Positions 44,968 to 55,212 of a stretch of 64,000 nt of DNA are shown here, one piece after another. The stretch covers positions 10,136,501 through 10,200,500 of the forward strand of contig CM050447.1 of assembly GCA_027563935.2 (NCBI GenBank), given 5' to 3'. The DNA comes from Costus lasius. Lineage: Eukaryota > Streptophyta > Magnoliopsida > Zingiberales > Costaceae. The notes beneath the pieces are model-generated. The model did no database searches. It was not told the origin of the DNA and saw only the letters and a list, made by a program, of their open reading frames with translations. The translations under genes were made by a program, and so were the position numbers. How positions within the stretch are numbered: position 1 is the first letter of the stretch; the number at the start of each line of letters is the position of its first letter.

Positions 44968-47492
44968 ATTGTGCTTGAACGGAGCTAGGCACTGTAACCT
45001 CTCTATGGTAATGAAATAGTGAACTAGATTGCTTTACTAGGAAGAGAAGCCCCCATTTAACGGAGATGCATTTTGGTTACAGGAAAGGATGATTCTCATT
45101 TCAGTTTTCTTCTGGTTCATTATTTATCTACTAGATTATCTTTATGTATCATATGGATCTTTTTGCCCAATTTATTAGGCCGACATATTTAGGTTGTAAC
45201 CGTGCAAGTTACTGCAAGCATGTCTACCACTCACCTGTGTTGGTGAACTTGCAGATACCAGTTGAGTTGGTGACCTTGCCAGTCACACGCATAATCACGT
45301 GTGCATTCTTTAACAGCTCACAAGTCGAATCAAATCGAGAGCTAAATAACATGGGGCCCCTCGGAAATTCACATCAGCAAGGGATTATGCTCGACAGTGA
45401 TGCATGATCGGCATTGGCATTGTAATTGATAGTGGTCCCCACAGCGATGTTGGATGTGTTGATCTCGTTATCGGATTGCGAGTTATAAACACAGGCCATT
45501 CTTCAGTATAGGCACATGCAACGCTGGTATCCAGTATTTCTTGATTCACTAGGATTTTTTTTCTTTTTTTGCGCCAAGGTTTGCACATTTGGTTTTATTT
45601 AATGCAATTTGGTGCATAATGTCTTCGTGTTCTCTAATTCATGGTGAGTGGAAGTAGCTACAGAGAAGATGCAAGGGGCCAACTCTGCACGTCATTCCTT
45701 GTCTGCTTAATCTGACCGCAAAACTAGAAATCAAGTTTGGTGACAAGTTTTCTGAAAACAACAAACGTTTTATATACAGCGCTAACTACTCCTGCTAATC
45801 AAAGCTGCACTTTTGAGCTTCCATCTGTTTGTCCTGCATCTGATGGCTGGCTCTGCTTTTCGAGGCCTCCACTCGAGGAAAAACTTCTTACAACTTTTCT
45901 TGTGCGCAGAGTAGAATCAACAGATGCGCGCACAGCTCCTCGTGAACGAGCTGAGCCCTGGTTTTAATTTATTTCTCACGGGGATCCCCCCCCTGGTTTT
46001 ATTTGGCACTCCTAGTTCATCTGAATGCGAAAATCAACTGTCAAATGTCTCTTTCCTTTTCTTCCACCGAAGGCACTGCTATCTAATTGTAACAACTGCT
46101 TTAACATGAAAGCAAATGCTTCCGGAGAAGACTTGAAGGCGACCTTTTAAGTTCGTGAGGACTCTACTGCTTTACAAACTCCAAAAATTGCAGAACCGCA
46201 GGAAGATAATCCGAGGAAAAGCGGTGCATTCTGAAACAACCTCGACTCAATGCTACATGGGCGCCAGCACGCGCAACTGTCAGCCATTTCATTGAAGAAC
46301 GAGATCTGGAACAAAACAAAAACACTTTCGAGCAGTCGAGACTACCTCTGTTCTTTATGTAACCGCACCTCCTCGTTGTTTTCTACTTCCCTCTTAGTTT
46401 TGAGCCTTGCGCAGTTGCGCTCTTCTCTTCTTCTCTCCATCCTAAACGAAAGGGTTTGAATTCAGAGCATCGGTCACGAGGGAATTCATTTGAGGCGTAA
46501 GTTTACATCATTCTCTTTCTGTATGTCATGTGTGGCTTAAATCTGCACATCTAGTACTGTTTTTTTTTCTGTCCTCTTACGTCTATGAATTCATCTGTTA
46601 TAATTCACAATCAAAGATGGTCTCATACACTTTTTGATAGTATCCGCAAAGGCTGGCTAAAGTTATGATATCATACACTCAGTTGCTTCTCTTTACAGGC
46701 GATAATTTCTGTGAATTTTCACACTAGGTTATATAATTCGTCACACATCACGCCCCTTTTGTGTAACAGGTAAAGAGAAGGACCATGCGGTACCCAAAAC
46801 TGTCCCTGCTGAAAATAAATCAAGAGATGGCCACGGGAGCCCAAGGCTGTCTCCAAACCCAACATTATTATTTATTAGTGTCCTTTTCTCTCTGCCTATT
46901 GTTTGTTTGTCTCGTCTTGGTAGATCAACCTATCATGCAACAACAAGATAGTTAACAATCCACAAATCTAGTGTAGATTTGGTTTTCTTATTGCTATGAC
47001 CACTCAAAAGTGCTGCTTAGCCAATCCTATCCAATCTCTTACTTATCTAAGATTTAATTATGAAAAAAATATATAATCTTAGCGAGCTATAGGGAACGCC
47101 ATGTGGGTGTTGGGCATCCAACCCATTTCTGAAGTAAAATATTGAACAATGGTAGGGTGGCCTCTGAAGTTGGTGACCACAGGGACCATAAGCTCTCTTA
47201 ACTCTTTGACAATCAATCACACAGCTGTTGCTCACTTCAATTCCCTTCCTGGTTTTGAAATTGAATCTGATTTCTGCAATGTGCTCTCCTCTTAAATTCT
47301 GCTCATCTTGATTTATAAAGCAATACGTGTTCGTTATTAGTAGCTGGCGCAGTGGAGTATGTTGTAGGAAGGAAGAAGTGGAAGCCCCTCTACTCAATTT
47401 CATTGCATTCCCGAGGCCAAGGTTTTCTTTTCTTCTGTGGTTCGTCTTGTTTGATCAAATCTGATCTCTAATTGCCGATCTCTGTGTTACAG
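44968..47492. other. Intergenic region and ICR promoter / 5' UTR intron
   Basis: No complete gene is recognised. A CT-rich stretch at 46360-46440 followed by GGC|GTAAGT at about 46498 looks like a 5' leader with a splice donor, and TGTGTTACAG (47483-47492) is a good acceptor five bases before the ICR start, so a 1-kb intron in the 5' UTR is likely. A minus-strand open segment at about 47085-47200 is treated in the findings. Confidence 0.45.
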
Positions 47493-47496
47493 AGCA

Positions 47497-48556
47497 ATGG
47501 ATTTGCCTCAGCAGCAGCCCCCGCCAGCTGCTCCCCATCGTGAGAACGCAACCAGCTCTGAAGCCCAAGAGGTAGGAATGCCGCAATGGTCAAACTCGAT
47601 TCTTTTCCCATCATCATCTTTCTTGTTTCTGATCGAAATTTGTCGAGTAGAGAGAGCCGGCTACAAAAGTGGAGGATTTACATTGCAAGCTAAGCAAAGC
47701 TCAGGGGGAGCTCGATAAGCTTCGAGACCATTTGGCCTCTGCTGAAGTTGCCAAGGTTGACGCTGAAGAAGCTCTTGCGAGGGCCAAGAAGCAGGTCTTC
47801 ACTGCGACCCGAGTCCCCGAAGCAGACAGAGAGACATCGGAGGCGAAGCCAGAGCCAGCACCGAGGTCCGAAGGGAAAAGCAAGTCACTTAAAGAACAGA
47901 ATGAGAAGAGCAATGAAGATACGAATACGATGGTCAACGAGGCCTGCGGTGACCACAATGAAGTATTGAAGGTGAAGCTTAAAGAAGAAAGCATGTCAAT
48001 GCAGATTATTGACAGTTTTGAAATAGTCGAACTCAAGGCGACGATAACGGAGAAGGAGAATCGAGTGGAGATTCTGTTGGAGGAGAACATTGTTTTCAAG
48101 AGAAGTTCAGAGGAAGAAGCCATGGAGCGCTCGACGGCCGCGCAAGCTGCGGAGGAGGAGCTGAAGGCAAAGTTGGCGTCGATGGAAGAGGAGCTGAAGG
48201 AGAGTAGAGCACGAGAAGCGCAGCTAGCTGAGCAACTGGCGGTGGCAGAGGGCGCGAAGTCGACGCTTGAGGCGGAGATGAAGAAGCTGCAGGTGCAAAC
48301 CGAGCAGTGGCGCAAGGCAGCGGAGCTGGCTGCTGCTCTGCTGGCCGCTGCGGACGGAGACGCCACAGCTGTGCGGGGGAGGAGGGTGAGCGAGCGGTGC
48401 CAGTCTATGGACGCACACCTCGCTGGGTACGATCGCGGGTGGAGATCACCGCTGATGGACGGTGAATTGGAGGAGGAGGCTGGGGGAGGGAGGTGGAGGA
48501 TGGCCAGGATTAGGGTGTTTGCAGACCTGTGGAAGAGGAAAATGCCGCACGGATGA
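47497..48556 (+). CDS. Interactor of constitutive active ROPs (ICR/RIP), short form
   Basis: ICR/RIP proteins are coiled-coil effectors of ROP GTPases at the plasma membrane and on microtubules. Two coding exons, 47497-47571 and 47651-48556, join in phase to give 326 residues. The N-terminus is proline-rich; residues about 30-60 and 120-270 are heptad-rich coiled coil full of Glu, Lys and Ala. The diagnostic part is KKLQVQTEQWRKAAELAAAL, matching the conserved QWRKAAEAAA segment needed for ROP binding. The tail RVFADLWKRKMPHG resembles the basic LWKK-type end of the family. The length is near the small members (ICR3-5) and well below ICR1/2. A recent copia element begins 264 bp after the stop, and a second copy of the last exon's 3' part lies beyond that element. 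The first exon could be extended by an alternative upstream exon; I chose the ATG just after the 5' UTR acceptor. Confidence 0.85.
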
Positions 48557-48819
48557 GCCGAAAGAACCAGGAGCTGGGAGGGAATAACTGCGGCTTGAAA
48601 TGGCATTTGGCCTTCCAACTTTTTCCTTTGGGGTTTCTCAAAACTCTAAATTGCTCGAATAGTGCTTTGCTCTGTTTGACACTATCCAACTATTTAATTT
48701 AGGAGCATTAAAGAAAACTGTTTTTAGTACTTAGGGTGGAACGAGTAGAATTTTTAGTGAAACCTGAGTTGAAATCTACAAATTAGATATTCTTTTTCCT
48801 CCAATCCAACTTCTTCGTG
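48427..48819. repeat. Left copy of the host duplication flanking the large copia element
   Basis: It covers the end of the ICR coding exon and 3' UTR up to the left LTR. Its first 282 bp (48427-48708) recur at 63719-64000 with one difference and no gaps. The window ends before the full extent of the right copy can be seen. Confidence 0.9.
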
Positions 48820-50503
48820 AAGGCTAATGTTTAAGGCCTTGGGATTCTATCAGTATCATGTATATAAACTCTTATGTTTATAAAGGCAATGATTGTTATT
48901 CAGTATGTTACATTGTCTGTTGCAATGAGTGTGCTTCTGAATAATGTCTCAATGCTGTTCAGCTAGGCTGACAGGCTGTAATGTCCTTAGTCGAGATATC
49001 TTGGTGAACATGAGACAGCCTTGATATGATTGAGACTAATATGTGTTCTAATCTTATAGGATGCTTCGAGCATGGAATAAGATGTAGACTCATGGGTACA
49101 TTGGATGTACTGGACAGACCCTACTAGGATATTCAATTGCTTGTCACAATGTGAATAATCCTTGTTTGCATCAAGTGGCACATGTCCTCTGACTTGAAAT
49201 CACTTGTGTTTCTAAATGATGATTGTCATTGTTTTGAGGTAGTTCAATATCATTTGAAACATAATGATTATAGACTATCTTGGATAATGATCATGAGTCA
49301 GGTTAGGGCACTAGTGATAGATATAGGATTGCCGTCTCCTTAATTGGAGTGTGATGTTCTAATGGGGCCCCCCCTTAATATGAGATGATTGAGAAAGTGT
49401 ATGGCCATACCCAGGTGACTATGTTCATCTGATCTAATCATGCTCATCATATTGGAGTTACAGGCTTGACACGCTTGTCCAATAAGAACATCCAGTGGCA
49501 AAGGAATCATGTATGCCTAGTGAAGTGGATTCACACTTGTGCTGTGGTTTGGGTGTAGTCTTAGAAGACTATTTCCTTTATATCGGGAGACAGTGATGTG
49601 TTGCTAGATACCCCTCACTGATCGTGATAACGCAAGTTATTGTTACTGACATTTAAAGGAACCCTCAGGGTCGCACAATTTGATGATATGGCTTACTTAA
49701 GTCAGATCGTGTGGACTGAATTGTTTGGGTTCAGTTTAAAGGAGTTTAAACTCTGATTGTAAGTGAGATCTGGTCTGATCATGTTTGATTGATTAAGGCT
49801 TGAGATCGGTAAGCTTCGATCGAGAGTATTGATGCTAGATCGGTGAGATCAAGAGTATCAAGAGATCAACGGTTAGATCTTGAACCATTGGTTCAATGAG
49901 ATCTAGACCAAATGGCTTGGGCTGGTTTGATTTGGTCTTTGAACCAAATGCATCTAAACCGAATTGCTTTGAACCGGTTCACTTATGTGAACGTATGGTT
50001 CAAAGGCAAGAGGAGTTTTCGATGGTTAAAGAGGGGTTTTAAGTGAAGTTAAAACTTGCCAAATTGGGAAGGCGTTTTGCTAGTGGAAAACGCTCCCATG
50101 CTTTGAACGCCTCTCTAGCCTCTTCCTCCTTTCGCTTTGGGTGTTCTTCACGTGAAGGTGAGCATTCGGCCAGCAAGAAGTCTTCTCTCTCACTCTCCTT
50201 CACGCGACAAGGGGCACTTGAAGATCCTTGCTAGCACAAGGAGCGACAAGAAGAAAGCTACTTCTCATCTTGTGTGCGCATCTTGTGGAGGAGACCCCTT
50301 TCGATCTCTTCTTCCAGGACACCATCCAAGCGATGGCAATGGTATGATATTTCTTCTAGATCTATCTACATTACAAGGTATTGAAAGTTGATCATATGTC
50401 ATATAAATCGATCATGGAAACCCTTGCTTCCGCTCAAAAGCTCTATATGCGCTTACCTTTAGGGTTTCACCCCCTTGCGCTCCCCCTTGAAGGGGACTCT
50501 ACA
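48820..50503 (+). repeat. Left LTR of the large copia element
   Basis: 1684 bp, missing 17 bp at its 5' end relative to the right LTR, ending GGGGACTCTACA. It carries an 84-residue open frame (50137-50391) that recurs in the right LTR and is probably not a gene. Confidence 0.95.
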
Positions 50504-50505
50504 AT

Positions 50506-50517
50506 TGGTATCAGAGC
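50506..50517 (+). other. Primer-binding site, initiator tRNA-Met
   Basis: TGGTATCAGAGC follows the left LTR after two bases and is the exact plant copia primer site. Confidence 0.95.
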
Positions 50518-52361
50518 GTAGCGGTTCTATATATGTTCATATGATTGCTTCATGTTGCTTGTTTGTGATCCGAGTATGCTATTACATGTTATAGATCTAT
50601 ATTGAAGTTTCATCTTGTTTGCGCATGTTACCATGTATCTAGTTGCGCATGTTAATGAAGATGAAAGCTTCTTACTTTGTTGTTGCGCATGTTGTAAGTT
50701 GTTTTTACCTAAAAACTTGTACCATCTTGCGCGCTCCATCTAGATCTATAAGCGCCTACTATAAACCCTTAGACGGGTTGATAGGGTTGAAGTCACAGTC
50801 GAGTCTAGATCCAAATAGTCTGATCAGACCATCTGACAGCCTAGATGGGTTGACCAGATAGCACCTGTGCGCAAGCACGAGGTGGCTATAGGTCGACTGC
50901 ATCAAGGGCGTGTAGCGAGGTCTGGTCGAGACGACTAGTGAACACACATGAGTTAGGCCCGGGGTCACACCCGCTTGCCGAAACTCATGAGGGTTGTTCA
51001 GCCCTTTGCGCATGCATGGTTGATCATTAGGTCAACTCAAGTCAGTTAGGACTTGGTGCATGCAAGGGCAGTGGATCTGACTGGATGGATGAGTGGATCC
51101 CCATCAATGGACCGTTGTAAGGTTGTAGGGCACATAAGAAAATTAAAATTGATCCCAATGGGTTTTTTCAAAAATTTTATTTTCTTGTTAAAGGATCACA
51201 TGTTGATTGGATGCCATGATATATGTTTATTTCATCTTATGTGGGTTGCCCTTTTAATGTCTGCTGTGCTGGGGCCTGCGAGCCTGGATTAAAATTGTAA
51301 ATTAATTTATATTGTGATCTGCGCATCACTTTTATTTAATTTATAATGTGTAATTGACCTGCGAGTCAATCATGTCTAGATAGATTAAATTGTACGTTTA
51401 ATCAGACATGAGCACATAGCACAGTTGGCAGAGGCGCATGCAGCAGAGGCTTGACCAGGTGGGAGGTCTAGGGTTCGACCCTATGACAGGCGCATCTACC
51501 TGGTGGGTGCACCTGAGCTGCAGAAGGCGCTTAGGCCCTGGTCTGGGCCAGATGAGAGGCAAAAGACCCAAGAAGAGCTAAAGTGAAGACTTAAGTTAAC
51601 TTAAGGTCTTACTTAGGGTTAATGGGCTTTTACCACATAAGATCAGCATGCTTTCTACTTATCGTTTATAATTAGAATTGCATGATTTATTTATCTTCTG
51701 CTATCACCATAGGGTTTGCATGATAGTTAAGAAGATAAAAGACCGTTAAAATCCAACGCTAAAATATCAAGCTCGATAGCCTTCTGACGCGAAACCTCAC
51801 TGTTCTGACTATCGTTGGAGCCGTGTTGTACCCACTCAGTGGGCACGTCCATCTATCTTCAGACGGTGTGCGATTTCACCTGCGTGTTACAGAGAAGGGA
51901 TTTATCGCTTCTCGTTGCTCAGCATAGCACGTGGTGGTCCAGGGAGTAGGTCAGGTCAGCTTGACCATGTAGGCTACATATGTGGCGCATATGGTAGCAC
52001 ATGGAGGCAGCCATCTGTGGGATCAGAGACTGTGTTGTACCAACTCAGTTGGCACAGTCGGCTGGATTGCCCAGATGAAGGGGAATCGCACGGGTTGGCG
52101 ATTGGCAGGGATTGCCTACCAGAAATTAATGCTTGTACTCTCTGTGCATCTTATCTCGCCTGAGCGGGACGCGGAGACCAAGTATGAAATCTGGATCCCA
52201 TCTCACTAAAAGAGTGTTACTCTTTCGGACTGTTTTAATGGATTTTTCAGTCAGATAAAATAGTGAGAAAAGAATCTTTCTTAAGTCCTGGATTGATTCT
52301 AAACATTGATACTGACCTTGCTGTTCTTGCATTGTTGTAGATTCCTGCAGCAACGAACACC
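50518..52361 (+). other. Untranslated leader of the copia element
   Basis: The 1.84 kb between primer site and gag has no long conserved frame. Two GTGTTGTACC(A/C)ACTCAGT words (about 51822 and 52031) suggest an old internal duplication. Packaging and dimerisation signals would be expected here, but I cannot point to them. Confidence 0.5.
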
Positions 52362-53403
52362 ATGAGCTTCAATGTGCGATCCCTACTGGAAAGGGAGAAG
52401 TTTGCTGGGCCAAACTTCTCAGACTGGTACGGACACCTTAAGATTGTTCTTAAGGCTGAGAGGAAACTGTATGTCCTCGAGACGGCTATACCGCCTCAAC
52501 CCGCTGCGAACGCCGCAAGGGCGGTTCGCGATGCCTATGAAAAGCATGTCAATGATAGCATTGATGTTGCTTGCCTGATGCTAGCGTCTATGACGCCACC
52601 GCTGCAGCGTCAGCATGAGGATATGTCAGCTATAGAAATTACAGCAAACCTCAAGATGCTGTATGCTGCACAGGCGAGGACTGAACGCTATAATCTGACC
52701 AAGCTTTTCTTTCAGAGCAAACTGACTGAAGGGAGTCCAGTGGGAGCTCATGTGCTCAAGATGATTGGGCACAAGGAGGCTCTAGAAAAACTGGGGCATA
52801 CCATCAATCAGGAGCTTGCTGTAGACATTATTCTGCAGTCTCTCCCGGCCTCCTTCGATACGTTCATTATTAATTTTAATATGAACAAGATCGACTGTAC
52901 TCCGGCAGAGTTGCTGAATATGCTCTTGACTACAGAGGAAACTCTGAAGGGAAAGCCTTCAACCTCTGTCTTGATGTTCCCTTCCAGGAACAAGAAGAAG
53001 GGGAAGAAGGGCAAAGCCCATGTCAAGAACTACAGCAAGGCTCTGAAACAAAAGGTGAAGCGGTCGAAGGACAACAGATGTTTCCACTGTGGCCAGCTGG
53101 GTCACTGGAAAAAGGACTGTAAAGCGCTCCAAGGAGACAAGAAGGGAAGCATCGCTTCTGGCTCAGGTATATTTGTGACTGAGGTCATGATATCTTCTTC
53201 TTCTATTTCATGGGTGTTGGACACTGCATGTGGAGTTCACATTTGTTCAAATGTACAGGAACTCAAGAGAAGAAGGCAGGTGGGACAGCATGAGGTGGAC
53301 CTACGAGTTGGAAACGGGGCACGGGTTGCTGCTGTTGCTGTAGGGGTTTATTACATCTCATTACCATCTGGACTTGTACTAAAACTTGACAATTGTTATT
53401 GTG
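52362..53403 (+). pseudogene. Copia gag and protease start, cut by insertion
   Basis: The frame begins MSFNVRSLLEREKFAGPNF and continues as a typical Ty1/copia gag (UBN2-type), with YNLTKLFFQSKL and LLTTEETL. A CCHC knuckle CFHCGQLGHWKKDC follows at about residue 239, and then the protease entry WVLDTACGVHIC. The element-derived frame ends at 53403 at the insertion border; about 20 foreign residues follow up to a stop at 53465. No damage is seen before the insertion, so gag itself may still be translatable. Confidence 0.9.
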
Positions 53404-53731
53404 GGGTCATTTTTGCTACATTGAGGATGTATTATGACCGTTTCAAATCCACCTTAAATCAATAAGGCTTTTTGTTTAATGGGTTCTGACTTCCAACGAG
53501 CGCAAGCGCTCATTGTTAATTACCCCTAAAACCAGGGAACCTTTGATTAAGAGATCTATAATACGCAACAAGATAAGGGAAAGCAATTGAATAATATCAT
53601 TTATAAATGTAACGAAAATACAAGATTCGACATTATATTTAAACGATGAGAAAATGGGCTTTTCCGTCAATTTGAGTGTCTCGTGTCGCTTGGTTTTGAA
53701 GCACCTCGTCGCACAATATCCAGTCTAGGCA

Positions 53732-53796
53732 ACCTGGTGTCATATTGAGGAACTACGCCCCGATGATAAACATCGACGTACGCATCTCCCAAACAA
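53732..53796. repeat. Left direct repeat flanking the 41-bp array
   Basis: About 65 bp including ACTACGCCCCGATGATAAAC and TCCCAAACAATA. It recurs at 55148-55212 with about eight differences on the other side of the tandem array. Confidence 0.85.
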
Positions 53797-53857
53797 TATT
53801 CCACCGTAATTGCGTTTAGACGGGGTATTTGGTTTGAAAGTTCACCCAATATTATGA

Positions 53858-55127
53858 CGTATTGGATAATTTTAATTTGAGAGTTTACCCGGCCTTGCGG
53901 CGTAATGGATAATTTAATTTGGAATTTACCCAGCCTCGCGGCGTGGCGGATGATTTAATTCGGAGATTTATCCGGCCTCGCGGCGTGATGGATAATTGAA
54001 TTTGGAATTTATCCAGCCTCGCGGCGTAGCAGATAATTTAATTCGGAATTTACCCGGTCTCGCGGCGTGGTGGATAATTGAATTTGGAATTTATCCGGCC
54101 TCGCGGCGTGATGGATAATTGAATTTGGAATTTATCCGGCCTCGCGGCGTGATGGATAATTGATTTGGAAATTTATCCGGCCTTACGGCGTGGTGGATAA
54201 TTTGATTTGAAAATTTATCCGGCCTTGCGGCGTAATGGATAATTTGATTTGGAATTTATCCGGCCTCGCGGCGTGATGGATAATTGATTTGGAAATTTGT
54301 CCGGCCTCGCGGCGTGATGGATAATTGATTTGGAAATTTGTCCGACCTCGCGGCGTGATGGATAATTGATTTGGAAATTTATCCGGCCTCGCGGCGTGAT
54401 GGATAATTGAATTTGGAATTTATCCGGCCTCGCGGTGTGATGGATAATTGAATTTGGAATTTATCCGGCCTCGCGGCGTGATGGATAATTGATTTGGAAA
54501 TTTGTCCGGCCTCGCGGCGTGATGGATAATTGATTTGGAAATTTATCCGGCCTTACGGCGTGGTGGATAATTGAATTTGGAATTTATCCGGCCTCGCGGC
54601 GTGATGCATAATTGATTTGGAAATTTATCCGGCCTTACGGCGTAGTGGATAATTGAATTTGGAATTTATCCGGCCTCGCGACGTGATGGATAATTTGATT
54701 CGGAGATTTATCCGGCCTCGCGGCGTGATGGATAATTGATTTGGAAATTTATCCGGCCTTACGGCGTAGTGGATAAGTTAATTTGGAAATTTATCCGGCC
54801 TTACGGCGTAGTGGATAAGTTAATTTGGAATTTTATCCGGCCTTGCGGCGTAATGGATAATTTGATTTGGAATTTTATCCGGCCTTGCGGCGTGGTAGAT
54901 AATTTGATTCGGAGATTTTATCCGGCCTTGCGGCGTAATGGATAATTTGATTTGGAATTTATCCGGCCTCGCGGCGTGATGGATAATTGATTTGGAAATT
55001 TGTCCGGCCTCGCGGCGTGATGGATAATTGATTTGGAAATTTGTCCGGCCTCGCGGCGTGATGGATAATTGATTTGGAAATTTATCCGGCCTTACGGCAT
55101 GGTGGATAATTGAATTTGGAATTTATC
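53858..55127. repeat. Satellite-like tandem array, about 30 copies of 41-42 bp
   Basis: The unit runs GGATAATTGATTTGGAAATT, then TATCCGGCCTCGCGGCGTGAT. Copies vary by one or two bases and small indels (GATTTGGAAA versus GAATTTGGAA; CTCGCGG versus CTTACGG). A 42-bp phase yields a spurious open frame with a 14-residue repeat (54736-54945). The array is continuous without spacers and is not a CRISPR. Confidence 0.95.
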
Positions 55128-55147
55128 CTAGCCTTAGCGAACGCAAT

Positions 55148-55212
55148 GTCGTATTGAGGAGTTACGCCCCGACGATAAACGTCGACGTACGCACCTCCCA
55201 AACAATACTTCG
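55148..55212. repeat. Right direct repeat flanking the 41-bp array
   Basis: Partner of 53732-53796, including GTTACGCCCCGACGATAAAC and TCCCAAACAATACT. Confidence 0.85.

Noticed and set aside
46797..46860. Extra upstream ICR exon reading KEKDHAVPKTVPAENKSRDG
   Set aside because: It follows a good acceptor (TGTGTAACAG) and resembles the basic Ser/Pro N-termini of ICR proteins, but I found no matching donor or start codon, so it is left out of the gene model.
47701..48618. 305-residue minus-strand frame
   Set aside because: It is the complement of the real ICR exon, with the Ser/Ala-rich composition expected of an antisense shadow.
54736..54945. 69-residue frame with 14-residue repeats
   Set aside because: Arises from 42-bp variants of the satellite unit; no start context or homolog.
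53858..55127. CRISPR-like array
   Set aside because: Units are contiguous with no unique spacers and occur inside a plant transposon; it is a tandem satellite.
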